Source: JAJEBT01 sp965214975 (GTDB taxonomy: Bacteria > Pseudomonadota > Alphaproteobacteria > MPNO01 > UBA830). Taken from it: a DNA stretch of 64,000 nucleotides. The first letter of the stretch is position 1. Every line of letters starts with the position of its first letter. The position numbers were made by a program, and so were the translations under genes. This document shows, in pieces, positions 1-8,393 of this stretch. The stretch covers positions 806,001-870,000 of the forward strand of contig OZ244055.1 of the NCBI GenBank assembly GCA_965214975.1, in the 5' to 3' direction. Under the pieces are notes generated by a model. The model made no database searches. It worked only from the letters and a program-made list of their open reading frames with translations, and was not told where the DNA came from.

Positions 1-17
1 CCGCTCCGCGCCGCCGG

Positions 18-1901
18 CTACTGGCAGCTCAGGCACTCGTCGTAGTCGTTCTCGTTCCGCAGGGGGAACGCCGCGGGGGGACGGGCCGGTTCCGCCTCCC
101 CGCCGCTTCCGTTCGGCTGTCCGGCGACGCTCCTGACCGATTCCGAGGCGTGGCTTTCGGCGCGGGCGACGGACCGCGAACGGCAGTAGTAGAGCGACTT
201 GACGCCCTTCTCCCAGGCCCGCCAGTGGACCTCGTGCAGCGTCTTCTTGTGGATGTCGGCGGGCAGGAAGACGTTGAGGGACTGCGACTGGCAGATGAAC
301 CCGGCGCGGTCGCCCGCATGGTCGATCAGCCATCGCTGGTCGATCTCGAAGGCGGTCTTGAACACGTCCTTCTCGTCGTCGGTGAGGAAGTCGAGATGCT
401 GGACCGACCCCTCGTGGACGGTGATCGAGGACCAGGTGTCGTCGTCGTCCCGCCCCTTTTCCGCGAGCAGGCGCTTGAGGAACTTGTTGCGCACCTGAAA
501 CGACCCCGAAAGGGTCTTGTGCGTGTAGGCGTTGGCCGCGTTGGGCTCGATTCCGGGGGACGAGCCACCGCAGATGATGGAGATCGACGCGGTCGGCGCG
601 ATCGCGATCTTGTTGGAGAACCTCTCCCCCATGCCGTAGTCGCTGGCGTCGAGGCACGGGCCGCGCTCGGCGCCGAGCTTGAGCGACGCGGCGTCCGCCT
701 GCTCCTTGACGTGCTTGAACATCTTCGCGTTCCAGACCTTGGCCATGACCGATTCGATCGGAACGGACTGGCTCTGCAGGAACGAGTGGAAGCCCATCAC
801 GCCGAGGCCGACGGAGCGCTCGCGCGCGGCGGAGTAGCGCGCCCTGTCCATCGTGTCCGGCGCCTGCCTGATGAAGTCCTCGAGGACGTTGTCGAGAAAG
901 CGCATGACGTCCTCGACGAACGTCGGATGGTCCTTCCAGTCGAGGAAGCGCTCGAGGTTGAGAGACGAGAGGCAGCAGACCGCGGTGCGCTCGTTGCCGT
1001 CCTTGTCGATCCCCGTGGGCAGGGTGATCTCGCTGCACAGGTTCGACATCTTGACCTCGAGCCCCGCGAGCTTGTGGTGCTCGGGAACCGCCCGGTTCAC
1101 GTGGTCGATGAAAATGAAGTACGGCTCGCCGGTCTCGATCCGCGTGGACAGCAGGCGGATCCACAGCGACCGCGCCGACATCTTCCGGATCACCGCGTCG
1201 TCCTTCGGGCTCTTGAGCGCCCATTCCTCGTCGTTCTCCACCGCCCGCATGAAGTCGTCGGTGATGATGATGCCGTGATGCAGGTTGAGCGCCTTGCGGT
1301 TGGGGTCGCCGCCGGTGGGGCGCCGGATCTCGATGAACTCCTCGATTTCCGGGTGGTCGACGCGCAGGTATATCGCGGCCGACCCGCGACGGAGGGATCC
1401 CTGGGAGATCGCCAGCGTCAGCGAGTCCATGACCCGGATGAAGGGGATGATCCCGGAGGTCTTGCCGTTGGATCCGACGCGTTCGCCGATCGAGCGCAGA
1501 TTGCCCCAGTACGAGCCGATGCCGCCGCCGCGCGCCGCCAGCCAGACGTTCTCGTTCCACAGGTCGACGATGCCGTTCAGGCTGTCGGTCGCCTCGTTCA
1601 GGAAGCAGGAGATCGGCAGGCCGCGGTCGGTGCCGCCGTTGGACAGCACCGGGGTGGAGGGCATGAACCAGAGGTTCGACATGTAGTCGTACAACCGCTG
1701 GGCGTGCGCGGAACCGTCCGCGAAGTGCCAGGCGACCCGCGCGAACAGATCCTGGAATTCCTCGCCGGGCAGAAGATAGCGGTCGGACAGCACCGCTTTC
1801 CCGAAATCGGTCAGGTTGGCGTCGCGGTCACGGTCGATGTCGATCGTGATCCCGCTGGCCGACTGCAAGACGTCATGGGTCTTGTGAACGAGGTCGAGCA
1901 C
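18..1901 (-). CDS. nrdA: Ribonucleoside-diphosphate reductase, class I alpha subunit
   Basis: This is the catalytic subunit that reduces ribonucleoside diphosphates to deoxyribonucleotides. Visible hallmarks, numbered from the chosen start, are the active-site cysteine C99 (PISCF), the radical-site motif NLCSE at 287-291, a cysteine pair near 309-310, the radical-transfer tyrosine pair in SLYYC, and the C-terminal shuttle pair CLSC in the last five residues. The protein has 627 residues and no N-terminal ATP-cone, so it lacks the usual dATP activity switch. The start is a GTG with GGAGGGG a few bases upstream; the reading frame stays open 56 codons further but that part is low-complexity and unlike the family. 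An nrdB partner is expected beyond the left edge. Regulation is by NrdR judging from the boxes at 2071-2117. Confidence 0.95.
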   Translation of the reverse strand: MLDLVHKTHDVLQSASGITIDIDRDRDANLTDFGKAVLSDRYLLPGEEFQDLFARVAWHFADGSAHAQRLYDYMSNLWFMPSTPVLSNGGTDRGLPISCFLNEATDSLNGIVDLWNENVWLAARGGGIGSYWGNLRSIGERVGSNGKTSGIIPFIRVMDSLTLAISQGSLRRGSAAIYLRVDHPEIEEFIEIRRPTGGDPNRKALNLHHGIIITDDFMRAVENDEEWALKSPKDDAVIRKMSARSLWIRLLSTRIETGEPYFIFIDHVNRAVPEHHKLAGLEVKMSNLCSEITLPTGIDKDGNERTAVCCLSSLNLERFLDWKDHPTFVEDVMRFLDNVLEDFIRQAPDTMDRARYSAARERSVGLGVMGFHSFLQSQSVPIESVMAKVWNAKMFKHVKEQADAASLKLGAERGPCLDASDYGMGERFSNKIAIAPTASISIICGGSSPGIEPNAANAYTHKTLSGSFQVRNKFLKRLLAEKGRDDDDTWSSITVHEGSVQHLDFLTDDEKDVFKTAFEIDQRWLIDHAGDRAGFICQSQSLNVFLPADIHKKTLHEVHWRAWEKGVKSLYYCRSRSVARAESHASESVRSVAGQPNGSGGEAEPARPPAAFPLRNENDYDECLSCQ

Positions 1902-2064
1902 GCTTTCCCCTCCGGTCTGGCGACCCGTGCGGCCACCCGCCCGCATGATCGCCCCGTTTATAGCTGTCGGCGACCCTCGCCGTCTCGCGACCCTCCCGGC
2001 GGCCCGTGTCGCCCGACCCCGTCCGGGCCCCTGGGCGTTCGCTTGCCAAGCACGCGGTCGCGCG

Positions 2065-2117
2065 ACCATACCCCAACATCTAGGGGAGCGTCAACAACAC
2101 CACACCAGATAAAGCGA
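2065..2117 (-). promoter_or_regulatory. nrdA promoter with two NrdR boxes
   Basis: Read on the minus strand there is a -35 TTGACG (2089-2094), an 18-base spacer and a -10 TATGGT (2065-2070). The palindromic box CCCCTAGATGTTGGGG (2071-2086) fills most of that spacer. A second, weaker box lies at 2102-2117 (ACACCAGATAAAGCGA on the plus strand). The two boxes start 31 bp apart, which is three helical turns and the known spacing of tandem NrdR sites. NrdR binding here would block RNA polymerase directly. The match to the NrdR consensus was judged by eye: 9 of 16 and 11 of 16 positions. Confidence 0.7.
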
Positions 2118-2194
2118 TTCGTTCCCGGAGAACGGGACGCCTTTCCGCGGATGCCTCGAATTCCTTGGCGAATCACGCCGAAACCCCGCGTGGA

Positions 2195-2740
2195 TCATTC
2201 TGTGGATAACCCGGACGGCTTCCGGGCGCCGTTCCGGCGGCGGGCGATTCGCGGAGGCCGGCCGCGCGGCGCGCTCCCGGAAACGAACCGCTCGAAGGCG
2301 GCGAGCGTCTCCTCCGAGACGTGATGCTCGATGCCCTCGGCATCGGCGCGGGCGGTCTCCTCGTTCACGCCGAGCGCCGCCAGGAACTCGACCACCAGCT
2401 GGTGGCGCCGCCGCGACGCCTCCGCGACCCGGCGGCCCTCCCCGGTCAGGAAGATCGCGCGGTAGGGCTCGGTCTCGATCCAGCCCGCCTCCTTCAACCG
2501 GCCCAGCGTGCGCGCGACGGTCGGGCTCGTGACGCCCAGCCGGCGGGCGATGTCCACGGACCGCGCCTCCCCGGTGGCGTCGATCAGGTCCGCGATCAGC
2601 TCGACGTAGTCCTCCATCACCTCGGTCTGCCGGGCCCGCCTGACCTGGCGGTGATGGTCGGCCTGGTCGTCCGGTTCGGGCAGGACCGGCGCCACGGGCG
2701 GACGGACGCCGTCCCCGTCTATCCTGAGCTTTCCGGGCAT
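2195..2740 (-). CDS. mntR: Manganese-responsive regulator MntR (DtxR family)
   Basis: A DtxR-family metalloregulator that represses manganese uptake when Mn(II) is bound. From about residue 42 it follows the proteobacterial MntR pattern: MEDYVELI with the metal-ligand Asp, a winged helix with the recognition segment VTSPTVARTLGRL, then the second ligand set EGIEHHVSEETL. The roughly 40-residue N-terminal extension before MEDY is also present in enterobacterial MntR, which supports this start. There is no SH3-like C-terminal domain, so it is the short MntR type rather than a DtxR or IdeR iron regulator. The natural target mntH or mntABC is not in this window. It lies upstream of nrdA on the same strand, but nrdA has its own promoter. 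Confidence 0.9.
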   Translation of the reverse strand: MPGKLRIDGDGVRPPVAPVLPEPDDQADHHRQVRRARQTEVMEDYVELIADLIDATGEARSVDIARRLGVTSPTVARTLGRLKEAGWIETEPYRAIFLTGEGRRVAEASRRRHQLVVEFLAALGVNEETARADAEGIEHHVSEETLAAFERFVSGSAPRGRPPRIARRRNGARKPSGLSTE

Positions 2741-2918
2741 CTCGTCGCCATCGCCTCCCCGGCGCGCGCCGGATCCCGCCTCGGCCCCGGACGCGTTCCC
2801 GTTCCCGCCGCGGCCATCCTACCACAACTCCGGGGCGCGGATTTCCGGTCCCGGGGCGGGCGCGGGCGAAACCGCGGCGGTTCGGTGTATGATCGGCGCG
2901 CGATCGAGGGGGAACGAC

Positions 2919-3416
2919 ATGCTGCTCGAGGGATCCTGCCATTGCGGCGCCGTCCGCTTCACGGTCGAGTCGGACACCCCCTACCCGTACAACCGCTGCT
3001 ACTGCGGCATCTGCCGCAAGACCGCGGGCGGCGGGGGCTACGCCGTCAACATCATGGGCAACGCGGACACGCTCGAGGTCGAGGGCGCGGATCGCGTCTC
3101 GGTCTACCGTTCCGCCCGAAACGACCGCGGGGCCTACAAGGAGGACGGGCTCGGCGCGGCGCGCCGGCACTTCTGCTCGCGGTGCGGCTCCGCGCTCTGG
3201 ATCCACGGCGACGACCACCCGGACTGGGTCTACCCCTTCGCCTCGGCGATCGACACCCCGCTTCCCGAGCCGCCGGAGAGCACCCACCTCATGCTCGCCC
3301 ACAAGGCCCCCTGGGTGGTGCCGCAGCGGGGCGCCCGGGACGCCGCGTTCGACGGCTATCCGGACGTCGGCATCGCCGACTGGCACCGTCGGCGGAACCT
3401 GTTCGGGAACTCCTGA
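2919..3416 (+). CDS. GFA-family (CENP-V/glutathione-dependent formaldehyde-activating type) zinc protein
   Basis: A 165-residue GFA/CENP-V domain protein. The family carries zinc on paired cysteines, all visible here: CHCGAV near residue 7, CYCGICRK near 27, and CSRCGSALW near 88. Early members were described as helping glutathione and formaldehyde combine, but most homologues have no proven activity. The start is the ATG preceded by GAGGGGGAACGAC; an in-frame ATG ten codons upstream lacks a ribosome site and lies inside a TATGAT that may be the promoter -10. It ends 15 bases before the SDR gene, so the two probably form a short operon. I am sure of the family and unsure of the reaction. Confidence 0.88.
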   Translation: MLLEGSCHCGAVRFTVESDTPYPYNRCYCGICRKTAGGGGYAVNIMGNADTLEVEGADRVSVYRSARNDRGAYKEDGLGAARRHFCSRCGSALWIHGDDHPDWVYPFASAIDTPLPEPPESTHLMLAHKAPWVVPQRGARDAAFDGYPDVGIADWHRRRNLFGNS

Positions 3417-3431
3417 ACGGGCCGCCCGCGC

Positions 3432-4316
3432 ATGGCTCCGGAACCGGGGGCGGACGGCCGCAAGCTGTTCTGCTTCGGCCTCGGCTACAGCGCCGGAGCG
3501 CTTGCCCGCCGCCTCGACGCCGCCGGCTGGCGGATCGGCGGCACGCGTCGCGACGCCGCCCGGTGCGCCGCGCTCCGGGTTCTCGGAATCGAGGCCGCGG
3601 CGTTCGACGGCCGGAGCCCGATGGAGCCGCCCGCGGCGCTCGCGGGATCGACCCACGTCCTGGTCTCGGTGCCGCCCGACGGCCGCGGCGATCCCGCGCT
3701 GCGGCTGCACGGCGGCGCGCTGGCCGCCTGCGGCACCGTCCGGTGGGTCGGGTACCTGTCGACCACCGGCGTCTACGGCGACCACGGCGGCGGCTGGGTC
3801 GACGAGACCTCGGAGCTGCGCGCCCGGAGCGGCCGGGGCCGTCGCCGGATCCGCGCCGAGAGGAGCTGGCTGGAGTGGGGGCGCGAGCGCGCGGTGCCGG
3901 TGCACGTCTTCCGGCTGGCCGGAATCTACGGCCCCGGACGGTCGGCGATCGACCGGGTCCGGAACGGCACGGCGCGGCGGATCGTCCGGAAGGGCCACGC
4001 GTTCTCGCGCATCCACGTCGAGGACGTCGCGACGGTGCTCGAGGCCTCGATCGCCCGCCCCGACGGCGGCGCCGTCTACAACGTGTGCGACGACGAGCCC
4101 GCGCCCTCGGCCGACGTGGTCGCCTGCGCCTGCGCCCTGCTCGGCGTCGAGGCGCCGCCGGAGATCCCGTTCGACGAGGCCGGGCTGTCGCCCGCGGCGC
4201 GCGGCTTCTGGACCGGCAGCCGCCGCGTCCGCAACGACCGCATCAAGAACGAGCTGGACGTGACGCTGGCGTTTCCCGACTACCGCAGCGGGTTGCGCGC
4301 CGTCGCCGGCCTCTGA
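3432..4316 (+). CDS. NAD(P)-binding SDR / epimerase-like protein
   Basis: An atypical short-chain dehydrogenase of the extended YeeZ-like group, 294 residues. The N-terminal Rossmann loop reads FGLGYSAGALARRL. The segment YLSTTGVYGDHGG matches the STTGVYG strand of this family, and HVFRLAGIYGPGR follows as in nucleotide-sugar epimerases. The classical YxxxK catalytic pair is not obvious; the helix after the STTG motif carries RIRAERSWLEW instead, as in other YeeZ-like proteins, so enzymatic activity is uncertain. Its 3' end overlaps the convergent hydrolase gene by 37 bases. Substrate unknown. Confidence 0.8.
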   Translation: MAPEPGADGRKLFCFGLGYSAGALARRLDAAGWRIGGTRRDAARCAALRVLGIEAAAFDGRSPMEPPAALAGSTHVLVSVPPDGRGDPALRLHGGALAACGTVRWVGYLSTTGVYGDHGGGWVDETSELRARSGRGRRRIRAERSWLEWGRERAVPVHVFRLAGIYGPGRSAIDRVRNGTARRIVRKGHAFSRIHVEDVATVLEASIARPDGGAVYNVCDDEPAPSADVVACACALLGVEAPPEIPFDEAGLSPAARGFWTGSRRVRNDRIKNELDVTLAFPDYRSGLRAVAGL

Positions 4317-5104
4317 CCGCCGCCGGAAGCCGCGCCGGCGTCCCCCGTCTCGGCGGCCAGGCGGTCGACCACCCGCAGAAGGCGGTCGATGTCCCGTTCC
4401 CGCGACAGGCGGTGGTCCCCGTCCTTGATCAGGATCGTGCGGACGTCGTCGGAGAGCAGCCGCTCGGCGAGCCGCGCCGAGGTCGTCCACGGCACCTCGG
4501 CGTCCCTCATGCCGTGCAGCAGCCGGACCGGGCAGCGCAGGGGGATCCGCCGCCGCAGCAGCAGGCGGCCGCTCCCGTCCTCGATCAGCGCGCGCGTCAC
4601 GGGCTGGGGGTCCGGGCCGCCGGGCACGGCGCAAACGCCGCGCTCGGCGAGATCCCGCCGCGCGAGTTCGCCGAGGCGTCCCCGGATCAGGTCTTCGGTG
4701 AAGTCCGGCGCGGCGGCGATCCCGACGAGCCCCGCCACCCGCGACGGCCGGGCGAGCGCCGCGAGCAGCATGATCCAGCCGCCCATCGACGAGCCGACGA
4801 GAATCTGGGGGCCTTCCGTGCAGGAATCGAGCGCCGCGAGGGCGTCGTCGGTCCACAGCCCGATGGTGCCCTCGGAGAACTCGCCCGGGGATTCGCCGGT
4901 TCCGCGGTAGTCGAAACGCAGGAACGCGCGGCCGGTCTCGCGGCAGTGCCGCTCGAGGGAGGTCGCCTTGGTCCCGCGCATGTCGGACATGTAGCCGCAG
5001 AGAAAGACCACGCCCGGCGCGGCGCCGTCGAGCCCGCGGTAGGCGATTGCCTGGCCGTCCGGGCCTGCTAGTATCCGCGGTGCGCGCTCGTCGTCGGTCG
5101 TCAT
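4280..5104 (-). CDS. Alpha/beta hydrolase
   Basis: A 274-residue alpha/beta hydrolase. The oxyanion region reads VVFLCGYMSDMRGTKA, the conserved RFDYRGTGESPG follows, and the nucleophile elbow is GSSMGG. Near the C-terminus a charge-relay Asp (HGMRDAEVPW) and His (DGDHRLSR) are in place, so the Ser-Asp-His triad appears complete. This pattern is close to the palmitoyl-protein thioesterase ABHD10-like and bacterial YfhR-like hydrolases. No signal peptide is seen, so it is probably cytoplasmic. It is divergent from the glycosyltransferase gene and overlaps the SDR gene tail-to-tail. The natural ester or thioester substrate cannot be told. Confidence 0.88.
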   Translation of the reverse strand: MTTDDERAPRILAGPDGQAIAYRGLDGAAPGVVFLCGYMSDMRGTKATSLERHCRETGRAFLRFDYRGTGESPGEFSEGTIGLWTDDALAALDSCTEGPQILVGSSMGGWIMLLAALARPSRVAGLVGIAAAPDFTEDLIRGRLGELARRDLAERGVCAVPGGPDPQPVTRALIEDGSGRLLLRRRIPLRCPVRLLHGMRDAEVPWTTSARLAERLLSDDVRTILIKDGDHRLSRERDIDRLLRVVDRLAAETGDAGAASGGGQRPATARNPLR

Positions 5105-5122
5105 GGGCCCCGAGCCGGTTCG

Positions 5123-6313
5123 GTGAAGTTTCCCCAAGCCAATATGCCCATCAGCGAGTCGGATTTGCAAACCATGGCGCCGGCGGTGCTTCAGGTTCTG
5201 CCGCGGCTGGAGTTCGGCGGCGTGGAGCGGGGGACCGCGGACGTTTCCGAGGGTCTGGTCGCCGCGGGATGGAGATCCGTGGTCGCCTCGGCCGGCGGCG
5301 CCCTGGTTCCCGAGATCGAGCGCGCCGGCGGACGCCACGTCTCCCTGCCGCTCGCCGCCAAGACGCCCTGGCAGATCCTGCGGAACGTCCGGCGCCTCCG
5401 GCGGGTGATCGCCGAGCACCGGGTCTCGGTGGTCCATGCCCGCAGCCGCGCGCCGGCCTGGAGCGCGCGGGCCGCGGCCCGCCGCAGCGGCGTTCCTTTC
5501 GTCACCACGTTCCACGGCCGCTACGGCACCGGAAACCGCGCCAAGACCGTCTACAACAGCGTGATGGCGCGCGGCGACCTCGTGATCTCGGTGTCGGACT
5601 TCATGAGCGGGCACATCCGCCAGACCTACGGCGTCGCGCCCGAGCGCCTGCGCCGGATCTACCGCGGCGTCGATCTCGACAGCTTCGATCCGGATGCCGT
5701 CGCGCCGGGGCGGATCCGCGCGCTGGCGGCCGAGTGGCGGGTTCCCGAGGGCGCGAAGGTGGTCATGCTGGCCGGCCGCGCGAGCCGGATGAAAGGCCAG
5801 CACGTCCTGATCGAGGCCGTCCGCCGCCTCGCCGACGGCAATCTCCGCGCCGTCCTGGCCGGAGCGGGCGAGGGCGGGTCGGGAGTCCGGGCCGGGATCG
5901 AGAGGCGGATCCGGGACGCCGGGCTGGCCGGCACGGTCGTCCTCGCCGGGGTCTGCCGCGACATGCCCGCCGCCTACGCGCTCGCCGACGTCGTGGCGGT
6001 GGCGTCGGTCACGCCCGAATCGTTCGGTCGCGTGACGGCGGAAGCCCAGGCGATGGGCCGTCCGACGATCGCCACCGGCATCGGCCCGTCTCCGGAGATC
6101 GTGGCCGACGGGCGCACGGGCTGGCTGGTTCCTCCGGGCGATCCCGATTCGCTGGCCTGCGCGATCCGGACCGCGCTGGCCATGGGGCGCGCCGAGCGCG
6201 AGGTCTTCGGCGGCCGCGCCCGGCGCCGCGTCGCCGCGACGATGTCGAAGCCGCGGATGTGCGAGCAGACGCTGGACGTCTACCGCGAGCTTCTCGGGCG
6301 GGACCGCGCTTGA
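5123..6313 (+). CDS. Glycosyltransferase family 4
   Basis: A GT-B fold sugar transferase of CAZy family GT4. The N-terminal domain opens with VLQVLPRLEFGGVERGT, the acceptor-side loop typical of lipopolysaccharide-type GT4 enzymes. The nucleotide-sugar domain contains VVMLAGRASRMKGQHVLIEA and the ExxxxxE-like region SVTPESFGRVTAEAQAMGRP with the donor-phosphate glutamates, then VPPGDPDSLA. No membrane segments are seen, so it is likely a peripheral cytoplasmic enzyme acting on a lipid-linked acceptor. The start is uncertain: GTG at 5123, ATG at 5144 or ATG at 5174 are all in frame and none has a strong ribosome site. No other glycan genes lie nearby. Confidence 0.87.
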   Translation: MKFPQANMPISESDLQTMAPAVLQVLPRLEFGGVERGTADVSEGLVAAGWRSVVASAGGALVPEIERAGGRHVSLPLAAKTPWQILRNVRRLRRVIAEHRVSVVHARSRAPAWSARAAARRSGVPFVTTFHGRYGTGNRAKTVYNSVMARGDLVISVSDFMSGHIRQTYGVAPERLRRIYRGVDLDSFDPDAVAPGRIRALAAEWRVPEGAKVVMLAGRASRMKGQHVLIEAVRRLADGNLRAVLAGAGEGGSGVRAGIERRIRDAGLAGTVVLAGVCRDMPAAYALADVVAVASVTPESFGRVTAEAQAMGRPTIATGIGPSPEIVADGRTGWLVPPGDPDSLACAIRTALAMGRAEREVFGGRARRRVAATMSKPRMCEQTLDVYRELLGRDRA

Positions 6314-6337
6314 ACTGGCGGAGGGCGCGGATATGAT
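6310..6337 (+). promoter_or_regulatory. Putative thrS promoter
   Basis: TTGAAC (6310-6315), a 16-base spacer and TATGAT (6332-6337) form a good sigma-70 site. It overlaps the stop codon of the glycosyltransferase gene and would start transcription near 6344, ahead of thrS. No T-box or obvious leader hairpin was seen in the short leader. Confidence 0.6.
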
Positions 6338-6409
6338 CGCCGCCGGTTCCCTCCCGCCCGAGATCTCGAGACAAGCCGGAGGATGACGGGACAGGCGCGG
6401 ATTGCGGCC

Positions 6410-8338
6410 ATGAGCGACCAGGCGGTCAACATCACCCTGCCGGACGGCAGCGCGCGGGGGTTCGACGGCCCGGTCACGGGAGCGCAGGTCGCGGCCGCCG
6501 TCGGGCCGGGGCTCGCCAAGGCCGCGATCGCGGTCGAGGTGGACGGCGAGGTGGTGGATCTGGCGCGGAGGATCGACCGGGACGCCGCCGTCAGGATCAT
6601 CACCCGGAAGTCCGAGGAGGCCCTGGAGCTCATCCGCCACGACGCCGCGCACGTGATGGCGCAGGCGGTCCAGGAGCTCTATCCGGAAACCCAGGTCACG
6701 ATCGGCCCCGCGATCGAGCACGGCTTCTACTACGACTTCGCCCGCGAGACGCCGTTCACCACGGACGATCTCGAGGGCATCGAGAGCAGGATGCGGGAGA
6801 TCGTCGACCGGGACGAGGCCTTCGTCCGCGAGGAGTGGGAGCGGGAGGACGCGGTCCGGCACTTCGGCGGGAAGGGCGAGGCCTACAAGGCCGAGATCGT
6901 CCGCGGCCTCGATCCCGCCGAGCCGGTTTCGGTCTACCGCCAGGGCGACTGGCTCGACCTGTGCCGGGGCCCCCATCTGCCGTCGACCGGGCATGTCGGC
7001 CGGGGCTTCAAGCTGCTCAAGGTCGCCGGCGCCTACTGGCGGGGGGATTCGCGCAACGAGATGCTGCAGCGCATCTACGGCACGGCGTGGCGCGACGGGA
7101 AGGAGCTCGAGACGCATCTCCGCCGTCTCGACGAGGCCGAACGGCGCGACCACCGCCGTCTCGGACGCGAGCTCGGGCTTTTCCATTTCCAGGAGGAGGC
7201 CGCCGGCAGCGTGTTCTGGCATCCCAGGGGCTGGACCGTCTACCGCGTCCTTGAGACCTACATCCGCCGTCGCCTCGAGGACGCCGGATACCGGGAGGTC
7301 CGGACGCCGCAGCTGATCGACCGCGTGCTGTGGGAGGATTCCGGCCACTGGGACAAGTTCCGGGAGCACATGTTCACCGCGGAAGCCGAGGACAGGCGCG
7401 TCCTGGCGCTCAAGCCGATGAACTGCCCCGGTCACGTCCAGATATTCCGGCAGGGCATCACCAGCTACAGGGATCTGCCGCTGCGCATGGCCGAGTTCGG
7501 ATCGTGCCACCGCAACGAGCCCTCCGGGGCGCTTCACGGCCTGATGCGGGTGCGCGCCTTCACCCAGGACGACGCCCACATCTTCTGCACCGAGGACCAG
7601 GTCACGGGCGAGACCGCGGCGTTCTGCGAGCTTCTGATGAGCGTCTACGCCGATTGCGGGTTCGCCGACGTCAGCGTGAAGTTCTCGGACCGGCCGCAGG
7701 TCCGCGCCGGAGAGGACGCCGTCTGGGACCGCGCGGAGGCGGCGCTGACGGAAGCCGTGCGGGCGGCCGGCCTGGACTGCGGCCTCAATCCCGGGGAGGG
7801 CGCGTTCTACGGGCCGAAGCTGGAATTCGTCCTGCGCGACGCCATCGGGCGCGACTGGCAGTGCGGAACGCTGCAGGTGGACTTCGTGCTGCCCGAGAGG
7901 CTCGACGCGGCCTATGTCGACGAGTCCGGACGGAAGCGCAGGCCGGTCATGCTCCACCGCGCGATTCTCGGCTCGTTCGAGCGCTTTCTCGGCATTCTCA
8001 TCGAGCATTACGCGGGGCATCTGCCCATGTGGCTCGCGCCGGTGCAGGTCGTCGTCGGCACGATCACGTCCGACGCCGACGCCTGGGCCGGAGAGGTGGC
8101 GCGGACGCTGCGGGCGGGCGGGCTGCGCGTCGAGACCGACCTGCGCAACGAGAAGATCAACCTCAAGGTGCGCGAGCACAGCGTCTCCAAGGTTCCGGTG
8201 ATGCTGGTGGTGGGACGTCGCGAGGCGGAGGCGCGCAGCGTCGCCTGGAGGACGCTCGTCGGCGGGAAACAGAGGGTTCTTGCCCTCGGGGACGCCGTCG
8301 ATAAACTTGTGGACGAAAGCCGGATTCCGGCGGTATGA
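6410..8338 (+). CDS. thrS: Threonine--tRNA ligase
   Basis: Charges tRNA-Thr with threonine. It aligns by eye along its whole length with E. coli ThrS. In order: the TGS domain starting at NITLPDG, the editing domain with HDAAHVMAQA and DLCRGPHLPSTGH (zinc-type HxxxH and CxxxH residues), the class II core with KPMNCPGHVQIF (motif 2 zinc cysteine), FGSCHRNEPSGALHGLMRVR and FTQDDAHIF, then motif 3 HRAILGSFERF and the anticodon-binding domain from LAPVQVVVG. I chose ATG 6410 because homologues begin two to seven residues before ITLPDG; an in-frame ATG at 6383 sits directly behind GGAGG and would add nine residues. It is followed 55 bases later by infC, the order also seen in enterobacteria. Confidence 0.97.
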   Translation: MSDQAVNITLPDGSARGFDGPVTGAQVAAAVGPGLAKAAIAVEVDGEVVDLARRIDRDAAVRIITRKSEEALELIRHDAAHVMAQAVQELYPETQVTIGPAIEHGFYYDFARETPFTTDDLEGIESRMREIVDRDEAFVREEWEREDAVRHFGGKGEAYKAEIVRGLDPAEPVSVYRQGDWLDLCRGPHLPSTGHVGRGFKLLKVAGAYWRGDSRNEMLQRIYGTAWRDGKELETHLRRLDEAERRDHRRLGRELGLFHFQEEAAGSVFWHPRGWTVYRVLETYIRRRLEDAGYREVRTPQLIDRVLWEDSGHWDKFREHMFTAEAEDRRVLALKPMNCPGHVQIFRQGITSYRDLPLRMAEFGSCHRNEPSGALHGLMRVRAFTQDDAHIFCTEDQVTGETAAFCELLMSVYADCGFADVSVKFSDRPQVRAGEDAVWDRAEAALTEAVRAAGLDCGLNPGEGAFYGPKLEFVLRDAIGRDWQCGTLQVDFVLPERLDAAYVDESGRKRRPVMLHRAILGSFERFLGILIEHYAGHLPMWLAPVQVVVGTITSDADAWAGEVARTLRAGGLRVETDLRNEKINLKVREHSVSKVPVMLVVGRREAEARSVAWRTLVGGKQRVLALGDAVDKLVDESRIPAV

Positions 8339-8339
8339 T
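8310..8339 (+). promoter_or_regulatory. Possible internal infC promoter
   Basis: TGGACG (8310-8315), an 18-base spacer and TATGAT (8334-8339) lie across the thrS stop codon, 55 bases before the infC start. In E. coli infC also has promoters inside thrS. The -35 matches only four of six consensus bases. Confidence 0.4.
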
Positions 8340-8393
8340 GCGCTCCGCATTCGTCCGCGTTCCCGGTGGACAGGCCATTCGAGGAGAAAATCG

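Noticed and set aside
150..2324. A 724-codon plus-strand frame opposite nrdA
   Set aside because: It lies antisense to nrdA and its upstream region, with no family pattern; long antisense frames are normal at this G+C content.
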